A stretch of 6,008 nucleotides of DNA from an uncultured Bacteroidales bacterium (GCA_946415795.1 CAMKTW010000105.1:1-6008); one strand, 5' to 3'. Shown: positions 1-5,931, counted from the first letter of the stretch. Notes: generated from the sequence alone by a model not told the origin. Numbers and translations: made by a program.

Positions 1-1
1 A

Positions 2-55
2 TCTATGGAACAGAAACAGATTGACTACGAGCTGATTCTTGACGACATAAAATAG
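2..55 (+). CDS. C-terminal end of an unidentified upstream gene (partial)
   Basis: The frame starting at base 2 is open from the window edge to a TAG stop at 53-55 and gives 17 residues ending ...IDYELILDDIK. The composition (acidic and hydrophobic residues alternating, lysine at the end) is protein-like, and the stop lies about 35 bp before a palindromic intergenic region, as expected for a gene end. The stretch is too short to name a family, and an ATG at 5-7 within it could be an internal methionine. That this is a real gene is an inference from position and composition. Confidence 0.4.
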   Translation, partial: SMEQKQIDYELILDDIK

Positions 56-88
56 TATCCCTACCGGTACTTGTTCTCCTCCTACACC

Positions 89-114
89 ATTATCCAAAAC
101 AGATTATCCAAAAC
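89..114. repeat. 12-bp tandem direct repeat, period 14
   Basis: ATTATCCAAAAC occurs at 89-100 and again at 103-114, separated by AG. Both copies carry the TATCCAAA unit that recurs inverted at 127-134, and the second copy forms the left arm of the inner palindrome. Two copies at 14-bp spacing suggest repeated protein-binding half-sites rather than a satellite or CRISPR repeat. Confidence 0.7.
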
Positions 115-134
115 GGATAATCTAAATTTGGATA
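91..134. promoter_or_regulatory. Operator-like nested palindrome upstream of the ATPase gene
   Basis: Two inverted repeats are nested. The outer arms are TATCCAAA (91-98) and TTTGGATA (127-134), a perfect 8-bp pair. The inner arms are AGATTATCC (101-109) and GGATAATCT (115-123), a perfect 9-bp pair around a 5-base spacer. The outer right arm contains the TTTG at 127-130 that serves as the -33 box of the ATPase promoter, so a bound protein would directly overlap that promoter. No T-run follows on either strand, which argues against an intrinsic terminator. The sequence is directly visible; the operator role is inferred. Confidence 0.6.
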
Positions 135-158
135 TGGAGAAAATGCGTCGTATCTTTG
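127..158 (+). promoter_or_regulatory. Bacteroidetes-type promoter for the ATPase gene
   Basis: A -33 box TTTG (127-130), a 20-bp spacer and a -7 box TATCTTTG (151-158) match the Bacteroidetes primary-sigma consensus TTTG-N19-21-TAnnTTTG exactly. The start would fall about 163-165, leaving a leader of roughly 10-15 bases before the ATG pair at 175/178. The -33 box is embedded in the palindrome at 91-134. Confidence 0.8.
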
Positions 159-174
159 TGGAAAAGAATACTAT

Positions 175-1311
175 ATGATGAATCCTTTTGTGCTTACCGG
201 TATTATTCCGGATGAGTTTTTCTGTGACAGGCAGAGGGAAACAGAGGTAATAATAACCAGTCTTGAGAATCAAAGCAATATACTTTTGACATCATCAAGA
301 AGGATGGGCAAAACACAACTTATCCGGCACGTTTTTGAACAAAAACGTATTAAGGAGAGATACTGTACCTTCTATACGGATATATATGCAACATCTTCGC
401 TGCAAGAAATGGCCTACTTTCTGGGCAAGGAGATTTACAGGCAGCTGGTTCCCGGCGAGAAGAAGGCGCTCAAGTTGTTTTTGAATACTTTGCGGTCTTT
501 ATCTGCTGCGTTCAGCTTAGATCCGGTCTCAGGCGAGCCCAGAATCAACCTGCAACTTGGTGACATCAACGCACCGGAGATGACCCTGGAAGAGATATTC
601 TCATACCTTGAGAATGCCGATAAGCCGTGTATAGTCGCGATAGATGAATTCCAGCAGATTTCACGCTATCCAGACAAGAATGTAGAGGCGCTTCTGCGCA
701 CGCACATCCAAACAATGAACAATTGTCATTTCATTTTCGCAGGGAGTGACCGTCATATTCTGGAGCAGATGTTTTCTTCTTATTCAAAGCCTTTTTACAA
801 CAGTGCGCAGCCATTACGCCTTGGGTGCATAGATAAAGACAAGTATGTAGATTTTGTAGTGAAGAATTTTGATAAGGCCGGAATCGCAATTGATTCCGAT
901 GTGGCCGGTTTCTGCTATGATGAATTCGAGGGCTATACATACTATCTACACAGGATATTTCACGACATCTTTTCTTTTTCAAAAGAGGGTGATAGCATAG
1001 ACAAGAACGTCATCAAACACACCATTGACAGTATCCTTGAGGAGAACAGCCATTCATATGGCAAAACTATGGCGGAGCTCCCTATGGCACAGAAACAGAT
1101 GCTCGCTGCTGTTGCCAAAGAGAGGCCTGCAAAGAATCTTACATCCGGAGCTTTTGTAAAACGCAATTCGCTGCAGTCTTCCAGTTCTGCTCAAAAAGCC
1201 GTAATAAAATTGCTAGATCAGCAACTCCTTACATACGATGTCACAAACGGGGAGAAAGAATACTCTGTCTCCGACAAGTTTTTCGAGCGCTGGTTACGCG
1301 AGGTCTATTAA
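175..1311 (+). CDS. AAA-type ATP-binding protein (archaeal-ATPase-like, Bacteroidetes family)
   Basis: This 378-residue cytoplasmic protein has no signal peptide or membrane segment. The N-terminus (NPFVLTGIIPDEFFCDR) resembles a Bacteroidetes-expanded family of archaeal-type (ATPase_2/COG1672-like) ATPases. The Walker A loop is at about 39-47 (TSSRRMGKT; K46 and T47 would bind phosphate), and Walker B is IVAIDE at 153-158 with catalytic-type E158. A sensor-1-like strand, FIFAGS, is at 186-191. Residues about 300-378 look like a winged-helix tail, ending FFERWLREVY as is common in these proteins. The start is one of two adjacent ATGs (175 or 178) just behind a strong promoter. Hand counts of two 60-base stretches (181-240, 361-420) give 43% and 38% G+C, against 58% at 3361-3420, so recent acquisition is plausible. 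It stands alone and ends 25 bp from the convergent recO stop, with no terminator visible between them. Family members are thought to be STAND-like or mobile-associated NTPases, but no substrate is established here. Confidence 0.85.
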   Translation: MMNPFVLTGIIPDEFFCDRQRETEVIITSLENQSNILLTSSRRMGKTQLIRHVFEQKRIKERYCTFYTDIYATSSLQEMAYFLGKEIYRQLVPGEKKALKLFLNTLRSLSAAFSLDPVSGEPRINLQLGDINAPEMTLEEIFSYLENADKPCIVAIDEFQQISRYPDKNVEALLRTHIQTMNNCHFIFAGSDRHILEQMFSSYSKPFYNSAQPLRLGCIDKDKYVDFVVKNFDKAGIAIDSDVAGFCYDEFEGYTYYLHRIFHDIFSFSKEGDSIDKNVIKHTIDSILEENSHSYGKTMAELPMAQKQMLAAVAKERPAKNLTSGAFVKRNSLQSSSSAQKAVIKLLDQQLLTYDVTNGEKEYSVSDKFFERWLREVY

Positions 1312-1336
1312 CTTCCAGCGTAAAAAGAGTTGTCCA

Positions 1337-2056
1337 TCAGCTGAACAGATCGTGGAGAACCTTCAGGGAGCGGATGTTGAGGTTCTGCGAAAGATGGTAG
1401 GAGAGGTATTCAACCATTTTTTTTGCAAAGTCTCCCCGCTGGTCGCGGTTCAGGGGTATTCGCAGCGCCTCTTCACGTGGGAGGGAGAGGAGTTGGTGGA
1501 GCAGGAGGGATGCTTCCGGGCTCAGGGTTTCAGCCAGAGTGTCCGTGGCGGTGAATTCTGCACTGAAAGGTTGAAAGAGCGGGGTTGAGGGGGAGAAGTT
1601 GTCTTTTGGCTGTAGTCCCAGCGCCCTGCAGAAATCTACCAGAAAGCAGATATGGAAGTTTGCCACGCTGCCCTGCTCGCTGTTCAGTGAGAGGATCTGC
1701 CCTTCAAGAAACTCAAACAGATCGGAATCCATTGCGCCGTCCAGCAGGCTGCGGTAAAGCAGCTCGCCTATGAACAGAGCAATGGCGCTTTTGTACGGGT
1801 CGGTGCGGATGGCGTCCAGACGGTGCGGATTCTCGAATTCTTTGATGTACTCCAGGTCGCCTTTATTACTGGCGGCCACCACATCCAGTATGCCAAGGCT
1901 GTGAAAATAGTTCAGCCCGCCGTGACCCTTGCCTGCTCCGCGCAGGAAAAAGCCGGTGCGCCCCCGTTCGGCATCCAGGGCCTGCACAACCAGGGAGCGG
2001 TCCCCATACTTGGTCAGATGGAGCACAATAATCCGGGTTTCTCGGTCGGCAGCCAT
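1337..2056 (-). CDS. recO: DNA repair protein RecO
   Basis: RecO loads RecA onto SSB-coated single-stranded DNA in the RecFOR recombinational-repair pathway and also anneals strands. The 239-residue length is usual for the family. The N-terminal part (about 8-80) fits the RecO OB fold: TRIIVLHLTKYGDRSLVV, then a glycine-rich stretch (GRTGFFLRGAGKGHGG) and the strand SLGILDVV. A helical C-terminal domain follows, with FIGELLYRSL near 95-104 and the typical FLVDFCRALGLQP near 138-150. The zinc-binding cysteine cluster seen in some RecO proteins is absent, as is common in this phylum. The start ATG (2056-2054) lies 18 bp after the rdgB stop, so it is probably cotranscribed as the last gene of the minus-strand cluster. 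The identification rests on overall pattern, since RecO diverges strongly between phyla. Confidence 0.85.
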   Translation of the reverse strand: MAADRETRIIVLHLTKYGDRSLVVQALDAERGRTGFFLRGAGKGHGGLNYFHSLGILDVVAASNKGDLEYIKEFENPHRLDAIRTDPYKSAIALFIGELLYRSLLDGAMDSDLFEFLEGQILSLNSEQGSVANFHICFLVDFCRALGLQPKDNFSPSTPLFQPFSAEFTATDTLAETLSPEASLLLHQLLSLPREEALRIPLNRDQRGDFAKKMVEYLSYHLSQNLNIRSLKVLHDLFS

Positions 2057-2074
2057 TTGGCTTAAGGGGAGAGA

Positions 2075-2662
2075 TTATTTGCGGTTTGCTTTCAGGTATC
2101 CGATAAGCTGTTCCACGGCGCGGCCCCGGTGGGATATGGTGTTTTTCTCCTCCAAAGTCAGGGTGGCCATCGTGCGCTCCATACCCTCGGGGACAAACAC
2201 GGGGTCGTAGCCGAAACCCAGTTCTCCCATCGGCTCCAGGGAGATGTGACCTTCACAGATTCCCTCAAAAGTGTGCAGTTCGCCGTCTTCAATGAGCGCA
2301 ATCACGCAGCGGAAGCGGGCCGTACGATTCTCAAACAGTACTCCTTTGAGTTCTTTGAGCAGTTTGACGACATTCTGGGCGGGATTCTTGGGCTCACCTG
2401 CGTAGCGGGCAGAATAGACTCCGGGTGCGCCGTCCAGGATATCCACCTCAAGTCCGGTGTCGTCGGCAAAGCAGGTCTTATGGAATTTGTCCCAGATGAA
2501 CCGGGCCTTCTCAATCGCGTTTTCGCGGATTGTTTCGTGTGTTTCAGGTATGTCCTCCCCGTAGCCAAGATCAGCCGGGGTTATGATCTTGAAATCTTCG
2601 CCAAGTTTACCGGCAATCTCCACCACCTTGTTGTGGTTTGCCGTTGCAAATAGTATCTCCAT
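2075..2662 (-). CDS. rdgB: RdgB/HAM1-type dITP/XTP pyrophosphatase
   Basis: The enzyme hydrolyses non-canonical purine nucleoside triphosphates (dITP, ITP, XTP) to the monophosphate and pyrophosphate, keeping deaminated purines out of DNA and RNA. At 195 residues it is nearly the size of E. coli RdgB (197). All family motifs are present in order: ATANHNK (6-12) for the triphosphate site, ADDTGLEVD (66-74) with the catalytic and metal-binding aspartates, GAPGVYSARYAG (78-89), GFGYDPVFVPEG (149-160) and KNTISHRGRA (173-182) for base recognition. The ATG at 2662-2660 gives a complete N-terminus beginning MEILFATANHNK. A -7 element sits 22 bp upstream, so the gene may have its own promoter in addition to readthrough from the U32 gene. 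Its pairing with recO suits a genome-maintenance pair. Confidence 0.95.
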   Translation of the reverse strand: MEILFATANHNKVVEIAGKLGEDFKIITPADLGYGEDIPETHETIRENAIEKARFIWDKFHKTCFADDTGLEVDILDGAPGVYSARYAGEPKNPAQNVVKLLKELKGVLFENRTARFRCVIALIEDGELHTFEGICEGHISLEPMGELGFGYDPVFVPEGMERTMATLTLEEKNTISHRGRAVEQLIGYLKANRK

Positions 2663-2684
2663 AGCCGTCGTGTTATTACGTTGG

Positions 2685-2692
2685 CAAAGATA
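2685..2692 (-). promoter_or_regulatory. -7 element of a probable internal promoter for rdgB-recO
   Basis: The minus strand reads TATCTTTG here, an exact match to TAnnTTTG, in the 42-bp gap between the U32 stop and the rdgB start. The -33 region is weak: CCTG lies 20 bases upstream. The predicted leader is about 17 bases. The element is visible; its use is inferred. Confidence 0.55.
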
Positions 2693-2704
2693 TATAATCT
2701 ATGT

Positions 2705-3940
2705 TTACACGTCAGGGGTGAACAGGAAGATTTTGTCGCTTCGGCGGAGTTTGGTCGCGCATGGGATGGAGCACAGGTCGCCTTTGTGAGCCGTCTGCAC
2801 CCTCTTGAGGTCCACTCGGATCTCCTCCACATTGAATTCTATCACGCCGGTCGTGGGGCCGCTTACTATAACCGGGTCTCCCACAGAGAGTTCTCCCGTC
2901 TCAATTTGCACTTCAGCAATGCCTATCTTCTCAAACCAGTTAGTAATCTTGCCGAGGTAGCGCTTGGTGCGGGTAGCCTTGTTGCCGTAAACATCGCTCC
3001 ACTCACCCATCCTGGCTCCAAGATAATAGCCGTCCCAGAAGCCGCGGTTGAAGACTGTGGCCAGGCGGGTCTTGAGCTGCGAACCTAATTCTGCACTGTA
3101 GGTGCCGGCCTCTACGGCGTCGGCCGCGTCGCGATATGCGCGGGAGGCGGTCTTGACATACTCGCCGCTGCGGGCCCGTCCCTCTATCTTGAACACCGTG
3201 ACTCCGGCGTCGATGATGCGGTCCATAAACTCTATGGTGCAAAGGTCCTTGGGTGACATTATGTATTTGTTGTCTATTTCCAGCTCATTGCCGTCGTCGC
3301 GGTCGGTGACTATATAGCTGCGGCGGCATACCTGATAGCAACTGCCGCGGTTGGCAGAGGCGTTGTGGGCGTGCAGTGAGAGGTAACATTTGCCCGAAAC
3401 CGCCATACACAACGCGCCGTGGCAAAACATCTCCAGCCGGATCAGCTCTCCGCCGGGGCCTTTGATCCCCTCGCGGACGATGGCCTCGTGAATCTCTTTT
3501 ACCTGCGGGAGGGTCAGCTCGCGTGCCAGCACGATCACATCGGCAAACTGGGCGTAAAAACGCAGGCTCTCTATGTTGGATATGCTCAGCTGGGTGGAGA
3601 TGTGTATCTCGATTCCCAGCCTGCGGGCCTCCAGGACAGCTGCCATATCTGATGCGATGACGGCCGTCACGCCCGCTTCCTTCGCTGCGGAGAGCAGCTG
3701 CCGCATAGGCTCCAGATCCTCATTATAGAAGGTAATGTTAACCGTCAGATAGCTCTTGATGCCCGCCTCGCGGCAGATATCGCAAACCTGCCGCAGGTCC
3801 TCCACGGCAAAATTGTTGGCGGAGTGGGAGCGCATATTAAGGTTCCCCACACCAAAGTATACAGAATCGGCGCCGCCCTGGATGGCGGCTTGCAGGCACT
3901 CAAAGTTGCCTGCGGGGGCCATTATCTCAAGATTGCCCAT
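2705..3940 (-). CDS. Peptidase U32 family protein, TrhP/YegQ-like (probable tRNA U34 hydroxylase)
   Basis: The 411-residue protein carries the full U32 signature at 170-188 (E-x-F-x2-G-A-L-C-x4-G-x-C-x-L-S). The likely iron-sulfur ligands are Cys178, Cys185, Cys201 and Cys205, the last two in NRGSCYQVC. The N-terminal part is a TIM-barrel-like domain starting MAPAGNFECLQAAIQGGADS. The tail (about 325-411, KRYLGKIT... through LSVGDPVIVSG) resembles the beta-barrel at the end of TrhP. Older annotations call this family collagenase-like proteases, but characterised members (TrhP, RlhA, UbiU/UbiV) are Fe-S hydroxylases. Length and domain order fit TrhP, which makes 5-hydroxyuridine at position 34 of certain tRNAs using prephenate. 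RlhA is much longer, and UbiU/V are tied to ubiquinone synthesis, for which nothing here argues. The start is 10 bp after the prenyl synthase stop, indicating one transcript. The family call is very safe; the substrate is inferred. Confidence 0.9.
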   Translation of the reverse strand: MGNLEIMAPAGNFECLQAAIQGGADSVYFGVGNLNMRSHSANNFAVEDLRQVCDICREAGIKSYLTVNITFYNEDLEPMRQLLSAAKEAGVTAVIASDMAAVLEARRLGIEIHISTQLSISNIESLRFYAQFADVIVLARELTLPQVKEIHEAIVREGIKGPGGELIRLEMFCHGALCMAVSGKCYLSLHAHNASANRGSCYQVCRRSYIVTDRDDGNELEIDNKYIMSPKDLCTIEFMDRIIDAGVTVFKIEGRARSGEYVKTASRAYRDAADAVEAGTYSAELGSQLKTRLATVFNRGFWDGYYLGARMGEWSDVYGNKATRTKRYLGKITNWFEKIGIAEVQIETGELSVGDPVIVSGPTTGVIEFNVEEIRVDLKRVQTAHKGDLCSIPCATKLRRSDKIFLFTPDV

Positions 3941-3950
3941 TTGAAAATGA

Positions 3951-4928
3951 TTAATCCTCCCTGTGGACCAGCGATGTGGAAAACTCCTTCAATGACTCAA
4001 GCTGCGCCGGGGTGAACCCTTTGCCGGCAAGACACTCCATTGCCTTTTCGTGGTAAGCCTCTATTGCCTTGATTGCGTCCTGCTTGACATCAAGGTCTAT
4101 ATAAAGCTGCTGCATAGCGGCAATCTTCTCCTCTGCGCGGTCTTCTCCCATTGCCAGTATCTCGTTCAGGCGCTGGCGGCTGGCACCTGCTGTACGCTTG
4201 ATAGTCTCCACGAGCAGCCATGTCTTCTTGCCGCACAGGATATCGCCGCCGATTTTCTTGCCAAAGACGTGCGGATCGCCAAAGGTGTCCAGATAATCGT
4301 CAGAAATCTGGAATGCGAGTCCGATCTGCCAACCAAAATCGTACAGGGCGTCTGCCTGGGTCTGTGGTGCACCGGCTATTATCGCCCCCATCTTGGCAGA
4401 GCAGGCCAGCAGAGCGGCGGTCTTGAGCCCGATCATATTGATGTATTCGTCGCTGGTCACTATTGGCTGGGACTCAAATTCCATATCGTATTGCTGCCCT
4501 TCGCATACTTCGGCCCCCATCCGGGAGAAAAGCTCCAGCACCTGTGGCTGGACCCCGGCAGGACAGGCCGTAAGATACTTGTAAGCCAATATGCACATCA
4601 CGTCGCCAGAGAGTATCGCCACGTTGTCGTTCCATTTTTTGCACACGGTAAGCTGCCCCCGCCTGGTTTCGGCGCGGTCCATAATGTCATCGTGCAGCAA
4701 AGTGAAATTGTGGAAAATCTCCAGTGCCAGTGCAGGAGATATAATGTTGTCCCCGATGTCGTCGCTGTAGAGGTTATATGTCGCCAGACACAGCCTCGGC
4801 CTGAGGCGCTTGCCGCCTATGGACATCATATACTCAAGCGGCTCGTACAACCCGGCCGGCTCCTTTACGAACCGCAGGTTGCAGATGGCGCGCATAATTA
4901 AGGCTTCCTGCTCTTTGAGAGAATACAT
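3951..4928 (-). CDS. Polyprenyl synthetase (trans-isoprenyl diphosphate synthase)
   Basis: The enzyme condenses isopentenyl diphosphate with an allylic diphosphate to build linear isoprenoid chains in the cytosol. At 325 residues it has all the class motifs: GGKRLRP (38-44) for IPP binding, the first aspartate-rich motif DDIMD (80-84) followed by R89/R90, KT (169-170), FQISDDYLD (206-214) with the second DDxxD, and GGD...GKK (227-235). A phenylalanine at position -5 before the first DDxxD (F75) and the lack of the two-residue insertion there are typical of short-chain, GGPP-synthase-like type I enzymes rather than long-chain octaprenyl-type ones. Chain length is therefore an inference. The start is the ATG at 4928-4926 (MYSLKEQEAL), 22 bp behind a -7 element. 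The frame stays open upstream to 5342, but that stretch crosses the palindrome and trmO and has no family similarity. It is first in the minus-strand cluster. Confidence 0.92.
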   Translation of the reverse strand: MYSLKEQEALIMRAICNLRFVKEPAGLYEPLEYMMSIGGKRLRPRLCLATYNLYSDDIGDNIISPALALEIFHNFTLLHDDIMDRAETRRGQLTVCKKWNDNVAILSGDVMCILAYKYLTACPAGVQPQVLELFSRMGAEVCEGQQYDMEFESQPIVTSDEYINMIGLKTAALLACSAKMGAIIAGAPQTQADALYDFGWQIGLAFQISDDYLDTFGDPHVFGKKIGGDILCGKKTWLLVETIKRTAGASRQRLNEILAMGEDRAEEKIAAMQQLYIDLDVKQDAIKAIEAYHEKAMECLAGKGFTPAQLESLKEFSTSLVHRED

Positions 4929-4950
4929 TGTACGATTAAGATTTATTCCA

Positions 4951-4958
4951 CAAATATA
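4951..4958 (-). promoter_or_regulatory. -7 element of the prenyl synthase cluster promoter
   Basis: The minus strand reads TATATTTG, matching TAnnTTTG, 22 bp before the ATG at 4928, the same spacing as at rdgB. No TTTG is seen in the -33 position (about 4977-4982), which abuts the left arm of the large palindrome beginning at 4987. This is likely the main promoter of the four-gene cluster. Confidence 0.6.
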
Positions 4959-4986
4959 GTCATTCTTTCGCTCATTCGGCGAGATT

Positions 4987-5104
4987 TTTCCCGTGGCACC
5001 TCTGAGCCTTATTATCAATGTTTTACAACATATCGCTTGCGCACAAATGCGCAAGCGGAAGTGTGGAAGTGATTGATTTTCAGAGGCAAAGGTGCCACGG
5101 GGAA
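4987..5104. repeat. Three-tier symmetric palindrome (MITE-like or regulatory fold-back)
   Basis: Three perfect inverted-repeat blocks share a single centre at 5045.5. The outer arms are CCCGTGGCACCT (4990-5001) and AGGTGCCACGGG (5090-5101), extendable to 4987/5104 with one T-G wobble. The middle arms are ATCAAT (5014-5019) and ATTGAT (5072-5077). The core is CGCTTGCGCA (5034-5043) and TGCGCAAGCG (5048-5057) around a CAAA loop. The unpaired stretches between blocks have equal lengths on both sides (12 and 14 bases). No T-run follows, no coding frame is convincing, and no target duplication is evident. It fills most of the 187-bp gap between trmO and the prenyl synthase gene. It may be a non-autonomous repeat, a fold-back regulatory element or a structured RNA; these cannot be separated from one copy. 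Confidence 0.75.
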
Positions 5105-5115
5105 TCCGGAGGAAA

Positions 5116-5862
5116 CTAGCGCCGGTCGATGCTAACAACCGTGGCGACACCGCCGGACACCGTAAAGCGGACGTTGAAGTTGCCGTATGACATACCCCAG
5201 ACCTTTTCCGGGTCGCTGTCGTAAGAGACCCGGGGATCGAGCGAGAGGAGCTGCGCGATTTGCCGTAATTCATCGGCGGTGGGAGTGTAGCCAGGACAGG
5301 ACGTATCTGTGTTATAAACCCGGGGTACGATTGTACCCTCACTGCGCAGATTATCTTCAGCGACCGTTCCCGGTGCGAATTCTACCTTGAGCCGGTGATC
5401 TTTGGTGGGGGCGGTGTACCCGTCGGAGGCATCTTCGATGCAGTCACTGTATGGGATATAGGGCTTGATGTCGTAAACAGGAGTACCGTCCAGCAGGTCG
5501 GCCCCGGTCAGGTGCAGCACAGGTCCGCGGTCGGCTGTCATCTCAATTGACTTTAATCGAACCGCCGATATGCCCAGGCTGTTCGGGCGGAACGGCGAGC
5601 GGGAGGCAAACACCCCGATACGGGTATTGCCCCCCAGGCGCGGCGGACGGACGGTGAAATTACCCTCCCACTGCGCCTCGCTGAAACCCCAGATCAGCCA
5701 GATATGGGAGAAGGCGTCCAGTCCGCGCACCGACTCCGCAGAACGGAATCCGGGGGCGAATTCTACCGTGGCGGGGACGCTCTCTGCCAGACGGCTCTGG
5801 CGCGGGATGCCGAACTTTTCGCAGAAAGGCGAGCGGATGTATGCTATCGGGGTGATTGTCAT
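5116..5862 (-). CDS. trmO: tRNA (N6-threonylcarbamoyladenosine(37)-N6)-methyltransferase TrmO (TsaA/YaeB)
   Basis: TrmO uses S-adenosylmethionine to methylate t6A37 next to the anticodon of threonine tRNAs, giving m6t6A and improving decoding. The 248-residue protein follows the E. coli protein (235 residues) along its length: IRSPFCEKFGIPRQ (9-22), VRGLDAFSHIWLIW (45-58), RPPRLGG (72-78), the UPF0066 signature GVFASRSPFRPN (83-94), DGTPVYDIKPYIPY (125-138) and the C-terminal DPRVSY...NFNVRF (209-233). The start chosen is the ATG at 5862-5860 (MTITPIAYIRSP), which matches the family N-terminus. An upstream in-frame ATG at 5937 would add 25 residues but lies beyond the -7 element at 5871-5878, so it would not be transcribed from that promoter. 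The gene is divergent from rpsL and followed by the large palindrome. Confidence 0.95.
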   Translation of the reverse strand: MTITPIAYIRSPFCEKFGIPRQSRLAESVPATVEFAPGFRSAESVRGLDAFSHIWLIWGFSEAQWEGNFTVRPPRLGGNTRIGVFASRSPFRPNSLGISAVRLKSIEMTADRGPVLHLTGADLLDGTPVYDIKPYIPYSDCIEDASDGYTAPTKDHRLKVEFAPGTVAEDNLRSEGTIVPRVYNTDTSCPGYTPTADELRQIAQLLSLDPRVSYDSDPEKVWGMSYGNFNVRFTVSGGVATVVSIDRR

Positions 5863-5870
5863 CGTCTGTG

Positions 5871-5878
5871 CAAAGATA
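5871..5878 (-). promoter_or_regulatory. -7 element for trmO, implying a leaderless or near-leaderless mRNA
   Basis: The minus strand reads TATCTTTG (exact TAnnTTTG), with only 8 bases (5870-5863) between it and the trmO ATG. Transcription starting about 5 bases downstream would leave a leader of only a few bases. No TTTG is found at 19-21 bp spacing upstream, so the -33 box is weak. Confidence 0.55.
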
Positions 5879-5896
5879 ATCTTTTGTGCAAAACGT

Positions 5897-5927
5897 GTTG
5901 ATATTCTTAAAAATATTCCTATCTTTG
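5897..5927 (+). promoter_or_regulatory. Promoter of the rpsL operon
   Basis: GTTG (5897-5900), a 19-bp spacer and TATCTTTG (5920-5927) match the Bacteroidetes consensus, with one mismatch in the -33 box. The start is expected near 5932, giving a leader of about 48 bases before the ATG at 5980. It lies back to back with the trmO -7 element, 41 bp apart. Confidence 0.75.
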
Positions 5928-5931
5928 CAGC

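Noticed and set aside
89..134. CRISPR-like repeats or an intrinsic terminator for the left-hand gene
   Set aside because: There are only two 12-bp direct copies with a 2-bp spacer, so it is not a CRISPR array, and neither strand has a T-run after the hairpin. Overlap with the -33 box favours an operator.
2129..2653. A 174-codon plus-strand open frame opposite rdgB
   Set aside because: It is a shadow of rdgB, whose motifs are all intact on the minus strand.
4050..4901. A 283-codon plus-strand open frame opposite the prenyl synthase gene
   Set aside because: It is the antisense of a gene with complete catalytic motifs; its translation resembles no family I know and it has no promoter or start context.
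4987..5104. Intrinsic terminator for trmO or an intact insertion sequence
   Set aside because: No U-tract follows the outer stem or the core hairpin on either strand, there is no room for a transposase, and no target-site duplication is recognisable at the edges.
4929..5342. A 138-codon in-frame upstream extension of the prenyl synthase gene
   Set aside because: It runs through the large palindrome and into trmO on the same strand in another frame, shows no family-like sequence, and lies upstream of the -7 element at 4951-4958. The family N-terminus fits the ATG at 4928.
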